Source: Gallionella sp.
Lineage (GTDB): Bacteria > Pseudomonadota > Gammaproteobacteria > Burkholderiales > Gallionellaceae
Reading direction: 5' to 3'
DNA length: 64,000 nt
Assembly: GCA_028710525.1 (NCBI GenBank)
Contig: JAQTTY010000015.1
Span: 1-64,000, forward strand
A model generated the notes under the pieces. It saw only the letters and a program-made list of their open reading frames with translations. It was not told the origin of the DNA and did not search any database. Each line of letters begins with the position of its first letter. Position 1 is the stretch's first letter. Below are positions 48,467-57,190 of the stretch, piece by piece. A program made the translations under genes and the position numbers.

Positions 48467-49459
48467 CTAAGCTTGCGACTTTATCCGGAATGGTTCTGCG
48501 CTTAGATTATGTCTGCGTAACAATTTTCTGAATGCACTACGATCTGTTCCTGAAAGCATCGCAGCTTGAGTAACATTGCCCCCAGATTGATGCAGGACAC
48601 GTTGTAGGTAATGCAATTCAAAATCGACGATGGCGGCAGCTTTAGCTATAGAGAAATGAGCTTCCGATCCTAAAGATTGCACAGTCGCAGCTACCTCACT
48701 GAGTCCTTCTGGCAGAGGAATATCCAATACAGCCGACTTACACAAGAATAGACCGCGCAATACGATGTTCTCCAACTCGCGCACATTACCCGGCCAATCG
48801 TATCTTTTGAACCAGGATTCTGTCGCTTGAGAAAGAGTAGGTTCGGGCAATGAATATTGTTTACAGAAACGGCGCAGGAACACCTTAGCCAAAAGGATCA
48901 CATCCCCCCCCCTGTCTCGCAACGCAGGAAGTTGCACTGGAAGTACATTTAATCGAAAGATGAGATCAGATCTAAACTCGGAGTTTTTAGCGAGTCGCTC
49001 CAACGACATATTGGTCGCAGCGATAATACGCACATCGCTATATCGAACTGACATCGATCCAACAGGACGAAAACTCCGGTCTTGCAGAAAGCGCAGCAGC
49101 GCGACTTGCACCTTAAGCGGCATCGCCTCCACTTCATCCAAAAAAAGCGTACCGTTGTGTGCCTCTGTCACCAAACCATTACGGGCATGCTTGGCATCAG
49201 TGTATGCCCCCTTCTCACTACCAAATAGCTCACTCTCCGCAAGTGATTCTGGCAGAGCCCCGCAGTTGACGGGTATAAAAGGTTTGCCCTGCCGACTACT
49301 GAATTCATGCGCCGCCCGAGCCGCGATCTCCTTTCCCGTCCCAGTCTCGCCTTCGATCAAGAGTGTCGCATCCGTCTTGGCAAAACGTATCAAGTGATCG
49401 ATAGCTTCCAAGAAACATCGCGATTCACCCAGTAAGTTGTGATCCGAAAGAGCATCCAC
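48467..49459 (-). CDS. PspF-like sigma-54 activator (no receiver domain)
   Basis: 330 residues. The AAA+ module starts almost at the N-terminus: Walker A GETGTGKE (residues 37-44), the sigma-54 contact loop reading GAYTDA (84-89) where GAFTGA is standard, Walker B GTLFLDEVE (103-111), and the Arg-rich RSDLIFRLNVLPVQLPALRD. A Fis-type helix-turn-helix closes the protein (GGNVTQAAMLSGTDRSAFRK). No receiver, GAF or PAS domain precedes the AAA+ part, so activity must be set by level or by another protein, as with PspF. It lies just upstream of, and in line with, the sigma-54 promoter of the eCIS operon, the obvious target. Confidence 0.9.
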   Translation of the reverse strand: MDALSDHNLLGESRCFLEAIDHLIRFAKTDATLLIEGETGTGKEIAARAAHEFSSRQGKPFIPVNCGALPESLAESELFGSEKGAYTDAKHARNGLVTEAHNGTLFLDEVEAMPLKVQVALLRFLQDRSFRPVGSMSVRYSDVRIIAATNMSLERLAKNSEFRSDLIFRLNVLPVQLPALRDRGGDVILLAKVFLRRFCKQYSLPEPTLSQATESWFKRYDWPGNVRELENIVLRGLFLCKSAVLDIPLPEGLSEVAATVQSLGSEAHFSIAKAAAIVDFELHYLQRVLHQSGGNVTQAAMLSGTDRSAFRKLLRRHNLSAEPFRIKSQA

Positions 49460-49800
49460 TATAGCCTCCCCATAACTATCCGGCCTGCACGCAGTTAAAC
49501 GAGCGCATGTGGCAGAATTATTTATGGTCGAATTAGACCACGCAATAAAGTCCAGCCATATAGGCCAAAATATCTATGCAATTAGTAAGGTCTTCGGTCT
49601 CAAGTATGAAAGCTAGGTGGCTTCGGAAACCAATTAAACAAAGAGCATTTATTAGTAATTAATTGCACATTAATCGACATAATACAGCACAACCAACAAC
49701 TTAATCAATAATGGCAATATTCATTATTAGTAAATTTGTGACGCAAATAACGCCAATTCTCACCATCTTTATAATCCAAACGATTGACTGTCACACTATT

Positions 49801-49817
49801 GTCGATTAATAATCGAC
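49801..49817. promoter_or_regulatory. Palindrome GTCGATTA-A-TAATCGAC
   Basis: Perfect 8-bp arms flank a single base. A half-site TAATCGAC also occurs at about 49671-49678. It is operator-like and about 130 bases before the recombinase start. Binding protein unknown. Confidence 0.55.
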
Positions 49818-49875
49818 TTAAGCTATGACCCTTGGTTACCTCTTAGCAGGTCCATCATCAGGAATAATCTTAACC

Positions 49876-49908
49876 AGTTCGAACCTCCATTATATTGAAG
49901 TTCGAACT
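49876..49908. promoter_or_regulatory. Two copies of the palindromic AGTTCGAAC(T) motif, 23 bp apart
   Basis: AGTTCGAAC at 49876-49884 and AGTTCGAACT at 49899-49908 repeat with a 23-base period, close to two helical turns, ending 39 bases before the first recombinase ATG. The arrangement suits a dimer pair acting as repressor or as recombinase accessory sites. Confidence 0.6.
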
Positions 49909-49947
49909 ATATCCACCCTGTAATTCATTTCGAGGGAGTAAAGCCCA

Positions 49948-52275
49948 GTGAACTCTTTCAACGTTCCCATCCAAGAAATGAAAGATTTAGGGTTAGATGT
50001 AGCAAAAATCACTAGATTTCTGACGCTAATCTCCGCCCCTCAAGACTGCACAAAACTTTCTAGCCTGGTTTTTTCTCTTCGCCTTTCAGTTATAGCTGTC
50101 TCTAGAAAAGCGAGCTCATCACCCAAACTTGATGAATTATTGGAAGTTATTGAAGGAATAGAGAAATTCCAAAATCAACTTCCTTGGAGCGCCCCACTCA
50201 GTGATAACAACCCAATGTTTGGCAGGTATGATGAATACCCGCTTTATTCCTTTCTTTCTCAAAGCGGGAGTACTCACAAGGAGTATATTGAGAATCACTT
50301 CCAATTTATCGTCGGATTAATACTTGCATCGGTTTGGATAACGAATACTCCATTAACACGCGATTACGACAACTTATTAAAAGAACTGCGCATCCTCAGA
50401 AGGGATAATAAGATAAACAATGCATTGGCCTGTATTGTGAGCGCGAGGTCAATTCCTGCAATAATCAATTCGTTCTCCAGAAATTCTCAAGATACCTTTA
50501 AATCCGGCTTTCGTAAGCTGGCCCTTTCAATTCAAGAATTGATACCAGAGTCAGCGAATTCAGGTTTGCCACTTGATAATATTGAAAGCAGGCTATTAGG
50601 GAAATGTGAAGATTGTGATAATGAAGTAGCGACCTTTCGCGAGATATTAATGATCTCTAGATTTCATGGACCTTCCGTTGACCGTCTTGGAATCGTTCTC
50701 CATGCAATATTAGATCTTTTACCCGTTGTTAAATCCTTTGACCGCAGGTTCCTAGATGTTTGGCCGCGATGGGAAATCACCATCCAGAATGCTCTAAATA
50801 TTCTTGAGGAATTGAATGTAATACCGGATATCACCCCGCCAACTAAAGCTGACTTTGATAAGCATTCAACGATGTTTTGCCTGATTGCAAAGACGGAAGA
50901 TAAATCCCACTCAAGATTAATTCCCGTGAAAGCGGTTCTGCTAATAGCTGGCTATATAAATATTTTCGAAAAAAATGATTTGAATATCGTAAAGGGTTTT
51001 TTCGGCTCTAGACAGACATACTTAGCGGAAATAATTTCGAAGTTCTACATTCATAAATCCACAATCTTCCAAAATGTAGCAAAGGAATACATCCCTGAAT
51101 GGCCAAGTTCATCACCAACAGAGTGGAAGAACACATTTTTTGAGAATGCTTCAAAAGCTCCAGTGATTAGTAGTTTTAGAAGCATGTACAAAGAACATGA
51201 AGATAGGCATAAATTTATACATACACTACGTCTAGTGTTGGATGCAGTATCAGAAATGCAAAATGGAACCACGCCACCTCAAATGGCACTTACACCCCAC
51301 ACACAAAATAATTCAGATCGAATATCTCCCCAAAGTAAGCATTCCTCAGTAGTTATTCAGCCCTCTCGAATTCGCTATTTTCGATCAGGAAGACAAATAT
51401 CCAATAGACCTGTATTCAATTTATTTCAACATTTTCCATCGACTGACGTTTCCGATTCCAATGCACTAGCTCCAGAATTGCAGACTGTAGAACCAGTACA
51501 AGACACCCCTGCCAATCAGCCAAACCAATTGGCAGTTATTCAGTCGCTGGAAGTGCGTTACACAAACTATCGAACTGCCATGGACAATCAGCGGTTACCT
51601 TGGTCGTGGGATTGTTTAAACAAATTCGAGGTTGCTGCTCTTACTCAAGTGCTGAAGGAAAGTGCTGATGTCCAAGATTCTTCAGTCTTGGAAAAGCAGG
51701 GAGCATTTTTTGTCTGGCTGCTTTTGGTGACAGGTCAAAGCATCGATCAATTGTTAAAGTTTGGTCTGACGCATGCAATCGACCTTCAAGGAGCACTACT
51801 TTGTGGACCTATATATCGACGATTCATTAGTAGCCCACCTCATGCCTTTCAACCAAATGAACAGGAGAAAGTCCTACTAAGACATCACGCAGAATTTATC
51901 GATCTGCAATTAGTTCCACCGTTTCCTTTAATTTGCAGAGAGCTGGGCTTAATCGACCCGAAGATAAAGCCCATCAACCATTATCAAAATATCGGCACTT
52001 ATCTAAAATTGGATGTCTCAGGAGCTGAAAGTGCAATTCGCCAGTTTTTGGAACAGCACAGAACGCGAGGATTACGCCTTCTACCCGGAAGAATTCGAAA
52101 TGTGCTAAACGCAGAACTCATGAAAGTTTCTCATGACCCAGTCGCAACTCACCTCTTATCATCTCTACCATCTGACATGCCTCCTGCAGGGGTTTACTAC
52201 ACATCTTATTCAGAGGATTCATTGCAACGGATATACGATCAGGCTACAGCTAGGATTTTTGGGAAACAGTCATGA
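49948..52275 (+). CDS. Large recombinase-associated protein, degenerate tyrosine-recombinase type
   Basis: 775 residues (GAGGGAG lies 10 bases upstream of an initiator reading GTG). No N-terminal family is recognised; residues 1-440 are helical. Residues about 520-770 resemble a decayed tyrosine-recombinase core: FFVWLLLVTGQSIDQLLKF has Gln597 where the first catalytic Arg is expected, and RGLRLLPGRIRNVLNAELMK then GVYYTSY resemble the HxxR and Tyr regions with the His residues missing. Genes of this type likely act as partners of an active recombinase. The stop overlaps the next start (ATGA). Codon use is far richer in A and T than the eCIS genes, suggesting transfer. Confidence 0.65.
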   Translation: MNSFNVPIQEMKDLGLDVAKITRFLTLISAPQDCTKLSSLVFSLRLSVIAVSRKASSSPKLDELLEVIEGIEKFQNQLPWSAPLSDNNPMFGRYDEYPLYSFLSQSGSTHKEYIENHFQFIVGLILASVWITNTPLTRDYDNLLKELRILRRDNKINNALACIVSARSIPAIINSFSRNSQDTFKSGFRKLALSIQELIPESANSGLPLDNIESRLLGKCEDCDNEVATFREILMISRFHGPSVDRLGIVLHAILDLLPVVKSFDRRFLDVWPRWEITIQNALNILEELNVIPDITPPTKADFDKHSTMFCLIAKTEDKSHSRLIPVKAVLLIAGYINIFEKNDLNIVKGFFGSRQTYLAEIISKFYIHKSTIFQNVAKEYIPEWPSSSPTEWKNTFFENASKAPVISSFRSMYKEHEDRHKFIHTLRLVLDAVSEMQNGTTPPQMALTPHTQNNSDRISPQSKHSSVVIQPSRIRYFRSGRQISNRPVFNLFQHFPSTDVSDSNALAPELQTVEPVQDTPANQPNQLAVIQSLEVRYTNYRTAMDNQRLPWSWDCLNKFEVAALTQVLKESADVQDSSVLEKQGAFFVWLLLVTGQSIDQLLKFGLTHAIDLQGALLCGPIYRRFISSPPHAFQPNEQEKVLLRHHAEFIDLQLVPPFPLICRELGLIDPKIKPINHYQNIGTYLKLDVSGAESAIRQFLEQHRTRGLRLLPGRIRNVLNAELMKVSHDPVATHLLSSLPSDMPPAGVYYTSYSEDSLQRIYDQATARIFGKQS

Positions 52276-55200
52276 ACGATTCCCCCTCCACAGTACCTCT
52301 TGTGGGGAGCTTATTAGCTCCTAGCGCTTCTTACATCTTCGATTTCGTTTGTTTTCTAAAAAAGAGTTGTCGCGATGCAGTTGAGAAAAAACAAAATGGA
52401 TTAATTGAGTCCCACAATTCAATGGCGCTGTACACACAGCAAATGCTCAATTTTGCTACTGAGCATCGTGCCGTAACTGACCCATTCTTTGAATTGAATG
52501 CCTTCGATATCAGGAATAGAACTGTACTAATTGAAGACAAGGTAGTCAGTTCAGCACATCGAGTGCGCATAGCATGGCTGCCTCCCCAAGCAGTATCACA
52601 ACTTGATAGCTATCTTTCTCATCTGCGAAGCTTGTCACGATATATCCGCCAAGAAAATTCCATACTAGCTAACCAGATTTGGGCTGTTACAGAACCAGAC
52701 TACCCGCATCCAATCCCCTTACTATTTTTCCTAGAAGAAACGGATGGTGAGCTTAATTGGATTCACATTCAACCTTCGACTATAAAAGCGAGGCTTGGAA
52801 ATGCTTGGTTATTGCCACTGAATACGAATCGTCACTTACTTTCAACGTGGCTGCATGAGAAGGGGTGTCCCTCTGAAGTAATCGATGCGCAACTTGGCCA
52901 CATCGAAGCAGGATGCTCACCTTTTAGTGCTAGATCAACGCTTGCTCCAAAAATGGTTGGAGACATAATTATTCCATACCTTGAGTCCTACTTAGATGAG
53001 CAAGGATGGAGTGTCATAAAGGGCCTAAGCGCACCTCCCAGACTTCCTATAATCCTGCCACCAATCACCTCCAAAGAACTAAAAGCAACTACCCTTTTCG
53101 GGCCCGAGGTGCGATCAATAAATCGTGAGCAAACTTTGGTGAAGGATGTAGAGGCTGTACTCGCTATATTCAAGGACAAATTTTTTCAGGACATGCCGAA
53201 AGTCATTCCCGATTCGGACATTGACACTTTACAGGACAAGATTATCTCTGATTCTCCAGTCGGGAGAGTTCTGATTCGCCTTACCCTCTTTCGCAGGCAT
53301 CTGCTCAAACTCAAAAGATCAGGAACGATAGTAAAAATTCCAGGAAGGCTAGCTTTAGCAAATAAGGAACCGTCATGTTTCAACTCCAACTCGTCGAGTG
53401 ATGCAGCTAGAGTCGATAAAATTGGAAATCGCTTTCTGTCCTATTTGTCATCCAAGGCCGGAGGTTCTCCAAGTCAGGAAAGACGAATCGCAGAAATATT
53501 GATTGCATCATCCATTTTTGGAGCTCAGTCCTCACTAGGCTTTCTTGATAGCCTCGCAACTGGAGTGGTGGGTTGCATCAATCGCATCGGTGGCGACCTG
53601 ATTGTTGATATCTCAAAATCCTCAGATTCCCCTATTCGACGCTGGATACCAAGCAATGTGTCAGGTGCTTTACTTCTAGGATACTGTAAGAATTTTGACC
53701 AAAATCAGCCGGCACCTTCAGCAGATGAGGTTCAGCAAAATATAGATGAAATTTTGCAGCTCATCGAAGCGCCCAGACAGAAGAAGAAATCAAGTCGGAA
53801 GAAATCAGTATCTCTTCCAGTGAGTGAGTCGCTTCTACCATTAATCAGCCTTTCTAGGTCTAAGTGGAAATTTCTCCTTCCGGGTGTGATTCGCGCGTAT
53901 GCGGAAGGTGAGATTCCCTGCGCCTCTGTCCCACTTTCTAACTGGCTTCGGCTTGTCACAGAGGAATCCGGCAGCCTTCATGCGACATCAAGTAACGAAC
54001 CGAACATTGCTCCATGCGATGAGATTCAACCAATAAGCCCCATTACATCAGATGCCAATTTCAAACAGGCCAAATTATCTTGGAGTCTAATCGAAAAAGC
54101 TTTGAGTACCGCAAGGAACGACAAGAGCACAGGCAAAAATGATGAGCGCTCCAATGCAAAAAAAAGAACGATAGAGTCGAAAACTCTCTCTTTACTAAAA
54201 GACAAGTCAAACACATTTCCTCCCATTGCCGAACTCATCGCAGCTTGGATTATTCACTTATGTCGGAATGGCACCTCATATAAACCGAATCTTGCTGCTA
54301 GTTCTGTCATTACTTACTCCAGAGCGTTGGGTGAGCGGCTAATCAATCTAGCTTATGACCTAGACTTTCTTTCGCTTTCTGATTTACAAATTGAAGGGAT
54401 TTATCACGACCTCTTGTCGACTGCCACAGAAAAAAACAGGGGATATGTCGCAAAGCGTCTGAAGGAATTCCACTTATTTCTAAAATCAGCTTATGCAATG
54501 CCAGAGGTTGACTGGAGTGAAATCATCGATGAAGACTTGTTGGAAGCTGATGCTGTTGATGCAGGAATTGTCACGACAAAGGAATATGGTGAAGCATTAG
54601 GCATTTTGTTAAACGATCCCAATCACCTCGACATCAAGGATAGATTTCGACACGCTACCATTCTTTTCTTTGCATATCGATTCGGCCTACGTACGGGTGA
54701 AATTATCCGGCTTACCGTTTCTGATGTAATCCTGGATGAAGGTGAAATGGTTGTATATGTCCGCAACAGCGTCCATGGGGAAACCAAAACCGATAATGGC
54801 GTGCGCCAACTCCCACTGATAGGAGCCTTAAGCAAGGTTGAATTAGACTTGGTCTCCAAATGGTTAGTTCATGTCGAAACCTATGCAGATGATGACAATC
54901 TGGCGACTCTATTTTCCAAGATATCTGGAAAGCGTGACATGGCAGATCGTAGTTCGAGCGTTCGAGCCGTTGTTGAAGTACTTCGATTAGTTACTGGTGA
55001 TCATCAAGTGCGGCTTCGCCACTTGCGTCATACATGTGCCACCCGCATTTTCCTTGCAATGACTCTGGATGACGTACCGTCTGGTCTGTTGGGAAAAATT
55101 TACTCTGCATTGTGGGACGATGTTAGCCCTCGCGACGTTCGCACCATCCTAGTTGGCGGGCCACGTGTATCGCGACGTGGTCTGTATGCTATGGCCCTAT

Positions 55201-56234
55201 TTATGGGTCATGCGAGTCCCGATGTGACGCATCGACACTATGTTCACCTAGCTGACATCGTCCTGAAGGAATGGGTCGAAAAAGAAATTGTGCCCATCCA
55301 TGACAAAGCCATTTCTTATGCCTTCCAAACATCCTATGCGAATGTGCGAAAGGTAAGATCACGACTCGGAGAGGGAACTTCACTAGCCTCACTCACTGAA
55401 CATTTTCTTCAGCAGTCGACTATTTCCATCCCAAAGTTACAACAAAGCTTTGAACAACGAATTTTATCATCCACGCAGCTCGACCCAATTTACCTCAATC
55501 CTGCTGATATAGATCGAATGCTTTCTATAGCTACACTGCGCAATTCGATCAGTGGAATCGCAGATCGCTTTCTTACGACTGACCAGTTTGTCACATCTAC
55601 GTTAATCACCGCCTCACAGCTTCAGGATCAGACAGGATTTTCAGATTTTGCAATTCCACATGTAAGTCCAGAAGATCATTGGGTTGTTAATTCATTATCT
55701 CGTTGCGCAACACTTGATAAGGAATCACAGAGGGTTCGCAGATTTCTAAATGATTTAGGTCGTGCCGCTGCGCCAGTCGAATCGCAGCGCATCGCAAGTC
55801 AAATTTGGATAGATGCTTACCACCCGAACATCACTTATCTTATTGTCAGTAAACGCCGAGATTTGCAGGCGCTATTAAGTGCAATGAAGACGTTTGGGAT
55901 TTCGCCCGCAGATTTTGAAGCAGTAGTTCCGGCTAATCCTCACAAGGATGAGCATGCGCTTTGGAGTGCAACAGAGGAATATCTAAAATCATTGGGACTA
56001 GCCGTAAGGAGAGATAAGCGACTATCGAAAGGCTTGACCAAGTCAAATTCAAATAACCGAATCGGACTTATATTGCAGCCCAGCAAAAAACATAAACTTG
56101 GCTATCAGCGCACGCTCAATAGAGCACTCTTTGTTATTTCTGTTTGGGCCAGCCTACCTAAAGCCCGCACAAATTCAGTCATTGAAGTCGCTGAAACGGT
56201 AAGTGATGAATTATGCCAAAACCACATAGCCTGA
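52272..56234 (+). CDS. Very large tyrosine recombinase/integrase, 1320 residues
   Basis: The active core lies at residues about 660-1000: Arg807 (FGLRTGEI), Lys839 (GETKTDNGVRQLP), Arg919 (RLRHLRHTCATR; the first His of HxxR appears as Arg-His), His980 (MGHASPDVTHRHY) and the nucleophile Tyr990. A core-binding domain precedes it (about 640-760). Residues about 90-235 look like a second, decayed core (NTNRHLLSTWLHEKG with Arg187, then AQLGHIEAG with His210, no Tyr). About 330 residues follow the Tyr with no recognised domain. Normal integrases are 300-450 residues. It is translationally coupled to the 775-residue protein; together they probably move an element. Confidence 0.85.
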   Translation: MNDSPSTVPLVGSLLAPSASYIFDFVCFLKKSCRDAVEKKQNGLIESHNSMALYTQQMLNFATEHRAVTDPFFELNAFDIRNRTVLIEDKVVSSAHRVRIAWLPPQAVSQLDSYLSHLRSLSRYIRQENSILANQIWAVTEPDYPHPIPLLFFLEETDGELNWIHIQPSTIKARLGNAWLLPLNTNRHLLSTWLHEKGCPSEVIDAQLGHIEAGCSPFSARSTLAPKMVGDIIIPYLESYLDEQGWSVIKGLSAPPRLPIILPPITSKELKATTLFGPEVRSINREQTLVKDVEAVLAIFKDKFFQDMPKVIPDSDIDTLQDKIISDSPVGRVLIRLTLFRRHLLKLKRSGTIVKIPGRLALANKEPSCFNSNSSSDAARVDKIGNRFLSYLSSKAGGSPSQERRIAEILIASSIFGAQSSLGFLDSLATGVVGCINRIGGDLIVDISKSSDSPIRRWIPSNVSGALLLGYCKNFDQNQPAPSADEVQQNIDEILQLIEAPRQKKKSSRKKSVSLPVSESLLPLISLSRSKWKFLLPGVIRAYAEGEIPCASVPLSNWLRLVTEESGSLHATSSNEPNIAPCDEIQPISPITSDANFKQAKLSWSLIEKALSTARNDKSTGKNDERSNAKKRTIESKTLSLLKDKSNTFPPIAELIAAWIIHLCRNGTSYKPNLAASSVITYSRALGERLINLAYDLDFLSLSDLQIEGIYHDLLSTATEKNRGYVAKRLKEFHLFLKSAYAMPEVDWSEIIDEDLLEADAVDAGIVTTKEYGEALGILLNDPNHLDIKDRFRHATILFFAYRFGLRTGEIIRLTVSDVILDEGEMVVYVRNSVHGETKTDNGVRQLPLIGALSKVELDLVSKWLVHVETYADDDNLATLFSKISGKRDMADRSSSVRAVVEVLRLVTGDHQVRLRHLRHTCATRIFLAMTLDDVPSGLLGKIYSALWDDVSPRDVRTILVGGPRVSRRGLYAMALFMGHASPDVTHRHYVHLADIVLKEWVEKEIVPIHDKAISYAFQTSYANVRKVRSRLGEGTSLASLTEHFLQQSTISIPKLQQSFEQRILSSTQLDPIYLNPADIDRMLSIATLRNSISGIADRFLTTDQFVTSTLITASQLQDQTGFSDFAIPHVSPEDHWVVNSLSRCATLDKESQRVRRFLNDLGRAAAPVESQRIASQIWIDAYHPNITYLIVSKRRDLQALLSAMKTFGISPADFEAVVPANPHKDEHALWSATEEYLKSLGLAVRRDKRLSKGLTKSNSNNRIGLILQPSKKHKLGYQRTLNRALFVISVWASLPKARTNSVIEVAETVSDELCQNHIA

Positions 56235-56478
56235 GTTGGCCCTTTTGAGAATCCTAAGCCCATGGGTCAACTTTCGGTCGGCGACAACAATGTCGATGCT
56301 TACTGGACGATTGCATATTCTGGGGCAACGTGAACACCCATTCTGGTCGAATGTGTACAGTCATTCTTAAGGAACGTGAACACCGATTGTGTGACAAGTC
56401 ATACTGCAAACTAAAATACAGTGTGAGCTGTCCAAAGGTAAACTCACATGGGGAAAAGTATGCAGCGAGATTTTGGCA
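56235..56478. other. Non-coding region after the recombinase pair
   Basis: No gene is seen in these 244 bases. A weak stem AGTTGGCCC/GGGTCAACT (56234-56242 with 56264-56272, one G-T pair, 21-base loop, no long T run) follows the stop. Two direct repeats follow at 56327-56384. This is where one end of the mobile segment could lie. Confidence 0.55.
56327..56392. repeat. Direct repeat AACGTGAACACC, two copies 46 bp apart
   Basis: Exact 12-mers at 56327-56338 and 56373-56384 continue as CATTCTGG and GATTGTGT, so about 17 of 20 bases agree. Spaced repeats like this are common at transposon or recombinase ends. No transposase gene accompanies them. Confidence 0.6.
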
Positions 56479-57096
56479 CTAATTTGAGTTATATATCTTT
56501 GCCAATTTTTTGTTCGCAACATTCTGTATGCAGGACTGTATCAACGCAAATGGGGCTGGCTTTATAAACACCGTCACACCATCTGGAACACCACCCATCT
56601 CATCAAGCTTTTCTGCATCAAGACCTGTCACGACGATGATTTCGACATCATCATAAATACTGCTTTCACGCAGCTTACGAAGCAAAGTGATGCCATCCAT
56701 ACCCTGCATATTGATATCGGTAATAATCAAATCAGGTTTACGCTTACCAATCTCTACCAGCGCTTCAAAACCATCTTGAACGGCGACGATACTTGTCTCT
56801 ATACTCCACTTCTCTATAGTCAATTCGTACAGGCGCCTGAGTATCATCTCGTCCTCTACAATCAGGACATTTATCGTATCGTTGGAGGTGCTTATAGGGT
56901 GCAGATGCTCAAATTGACGACTGGCAATGACTTCTTGTATGGATTTGACACTGACTCGCCTATGACCGCCAGGCGTTTTCCATGCATCTAATACACCACT
57001 TTCAACCCAAAGCTGCACTGTTCTCAAAGACACGTCTAATAGTGCAGCGGCCTCTCTTGTTGTACATACTTCCTCGGGAATAACTTTATCAACCAT
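56479..57096 (-). CDS. Response regulator with N-terminal MerR/excisionase-type HTH and C-terminal receiver
   Basis: 205 residues. Residues 8-60 (CTTREAAALLDVSLRTVQLW, then VESGVLDAWKTPGGHRRV) form a winged helix of the MerR/BldC/excisionase type. Residues 75-200 form a receiver with the acidic pair in IVEDE, phospho-acceptor Asp127 in IITDINMQGMDG, Thr in VVTG and Lys179 in VFIKP. The order DNA-binding-first is the reverse of most response regulators. It ends the signalling cluster and lies 94 bases after the membrane kinase, its likely partner. It may act on the cluster or on the neighbouring recombinase element, but no target site is identified. Confidence 0.88.
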   Translation of the reverse strand: MVDKVIPEEVCTTREAAALLDVSLRTVQLWVESGVLDAWKTPGGHRRVSVKSIQEVIASRQFEHLHPISTSNDTINVLIVEDEMILRRLYELTIEKWSIETSIVAVQDGFEALVEIGKRKPDLIITDINMQGMDGITLLRKLRESSIYDDVEIIVVTGLDAEKLDEMGGVPDGVTVFIKPAPFALIQSCIQNVANKKLAKIYNSN

Positions 57097-57190
57097 AGCT
57101 AGACGACCTAAAATTTATCATTTTTATCATATCATCAACGGCTGAATATTGCTTGCTTGACTTGCATGACTTTCGAAAATTTAAAGTGAC

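Larger units (their letters stand above)
49460..49947. other. 488-bp AT-rich intergenic region between regulator and recombinase genes
   Basis: No gene is supported here. Between divergent genes it must carry both promoters. It holds several inverted repeats: TGGTC-N6-GACCA at 49525-49540, an 8-bp palindrome at 49801-49817 and two copies of AGTTCGAAC at 49876-49908. The composition changes visibly from GC-balanced to AT-rich from about 49550 on. Confidence 0.7.
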
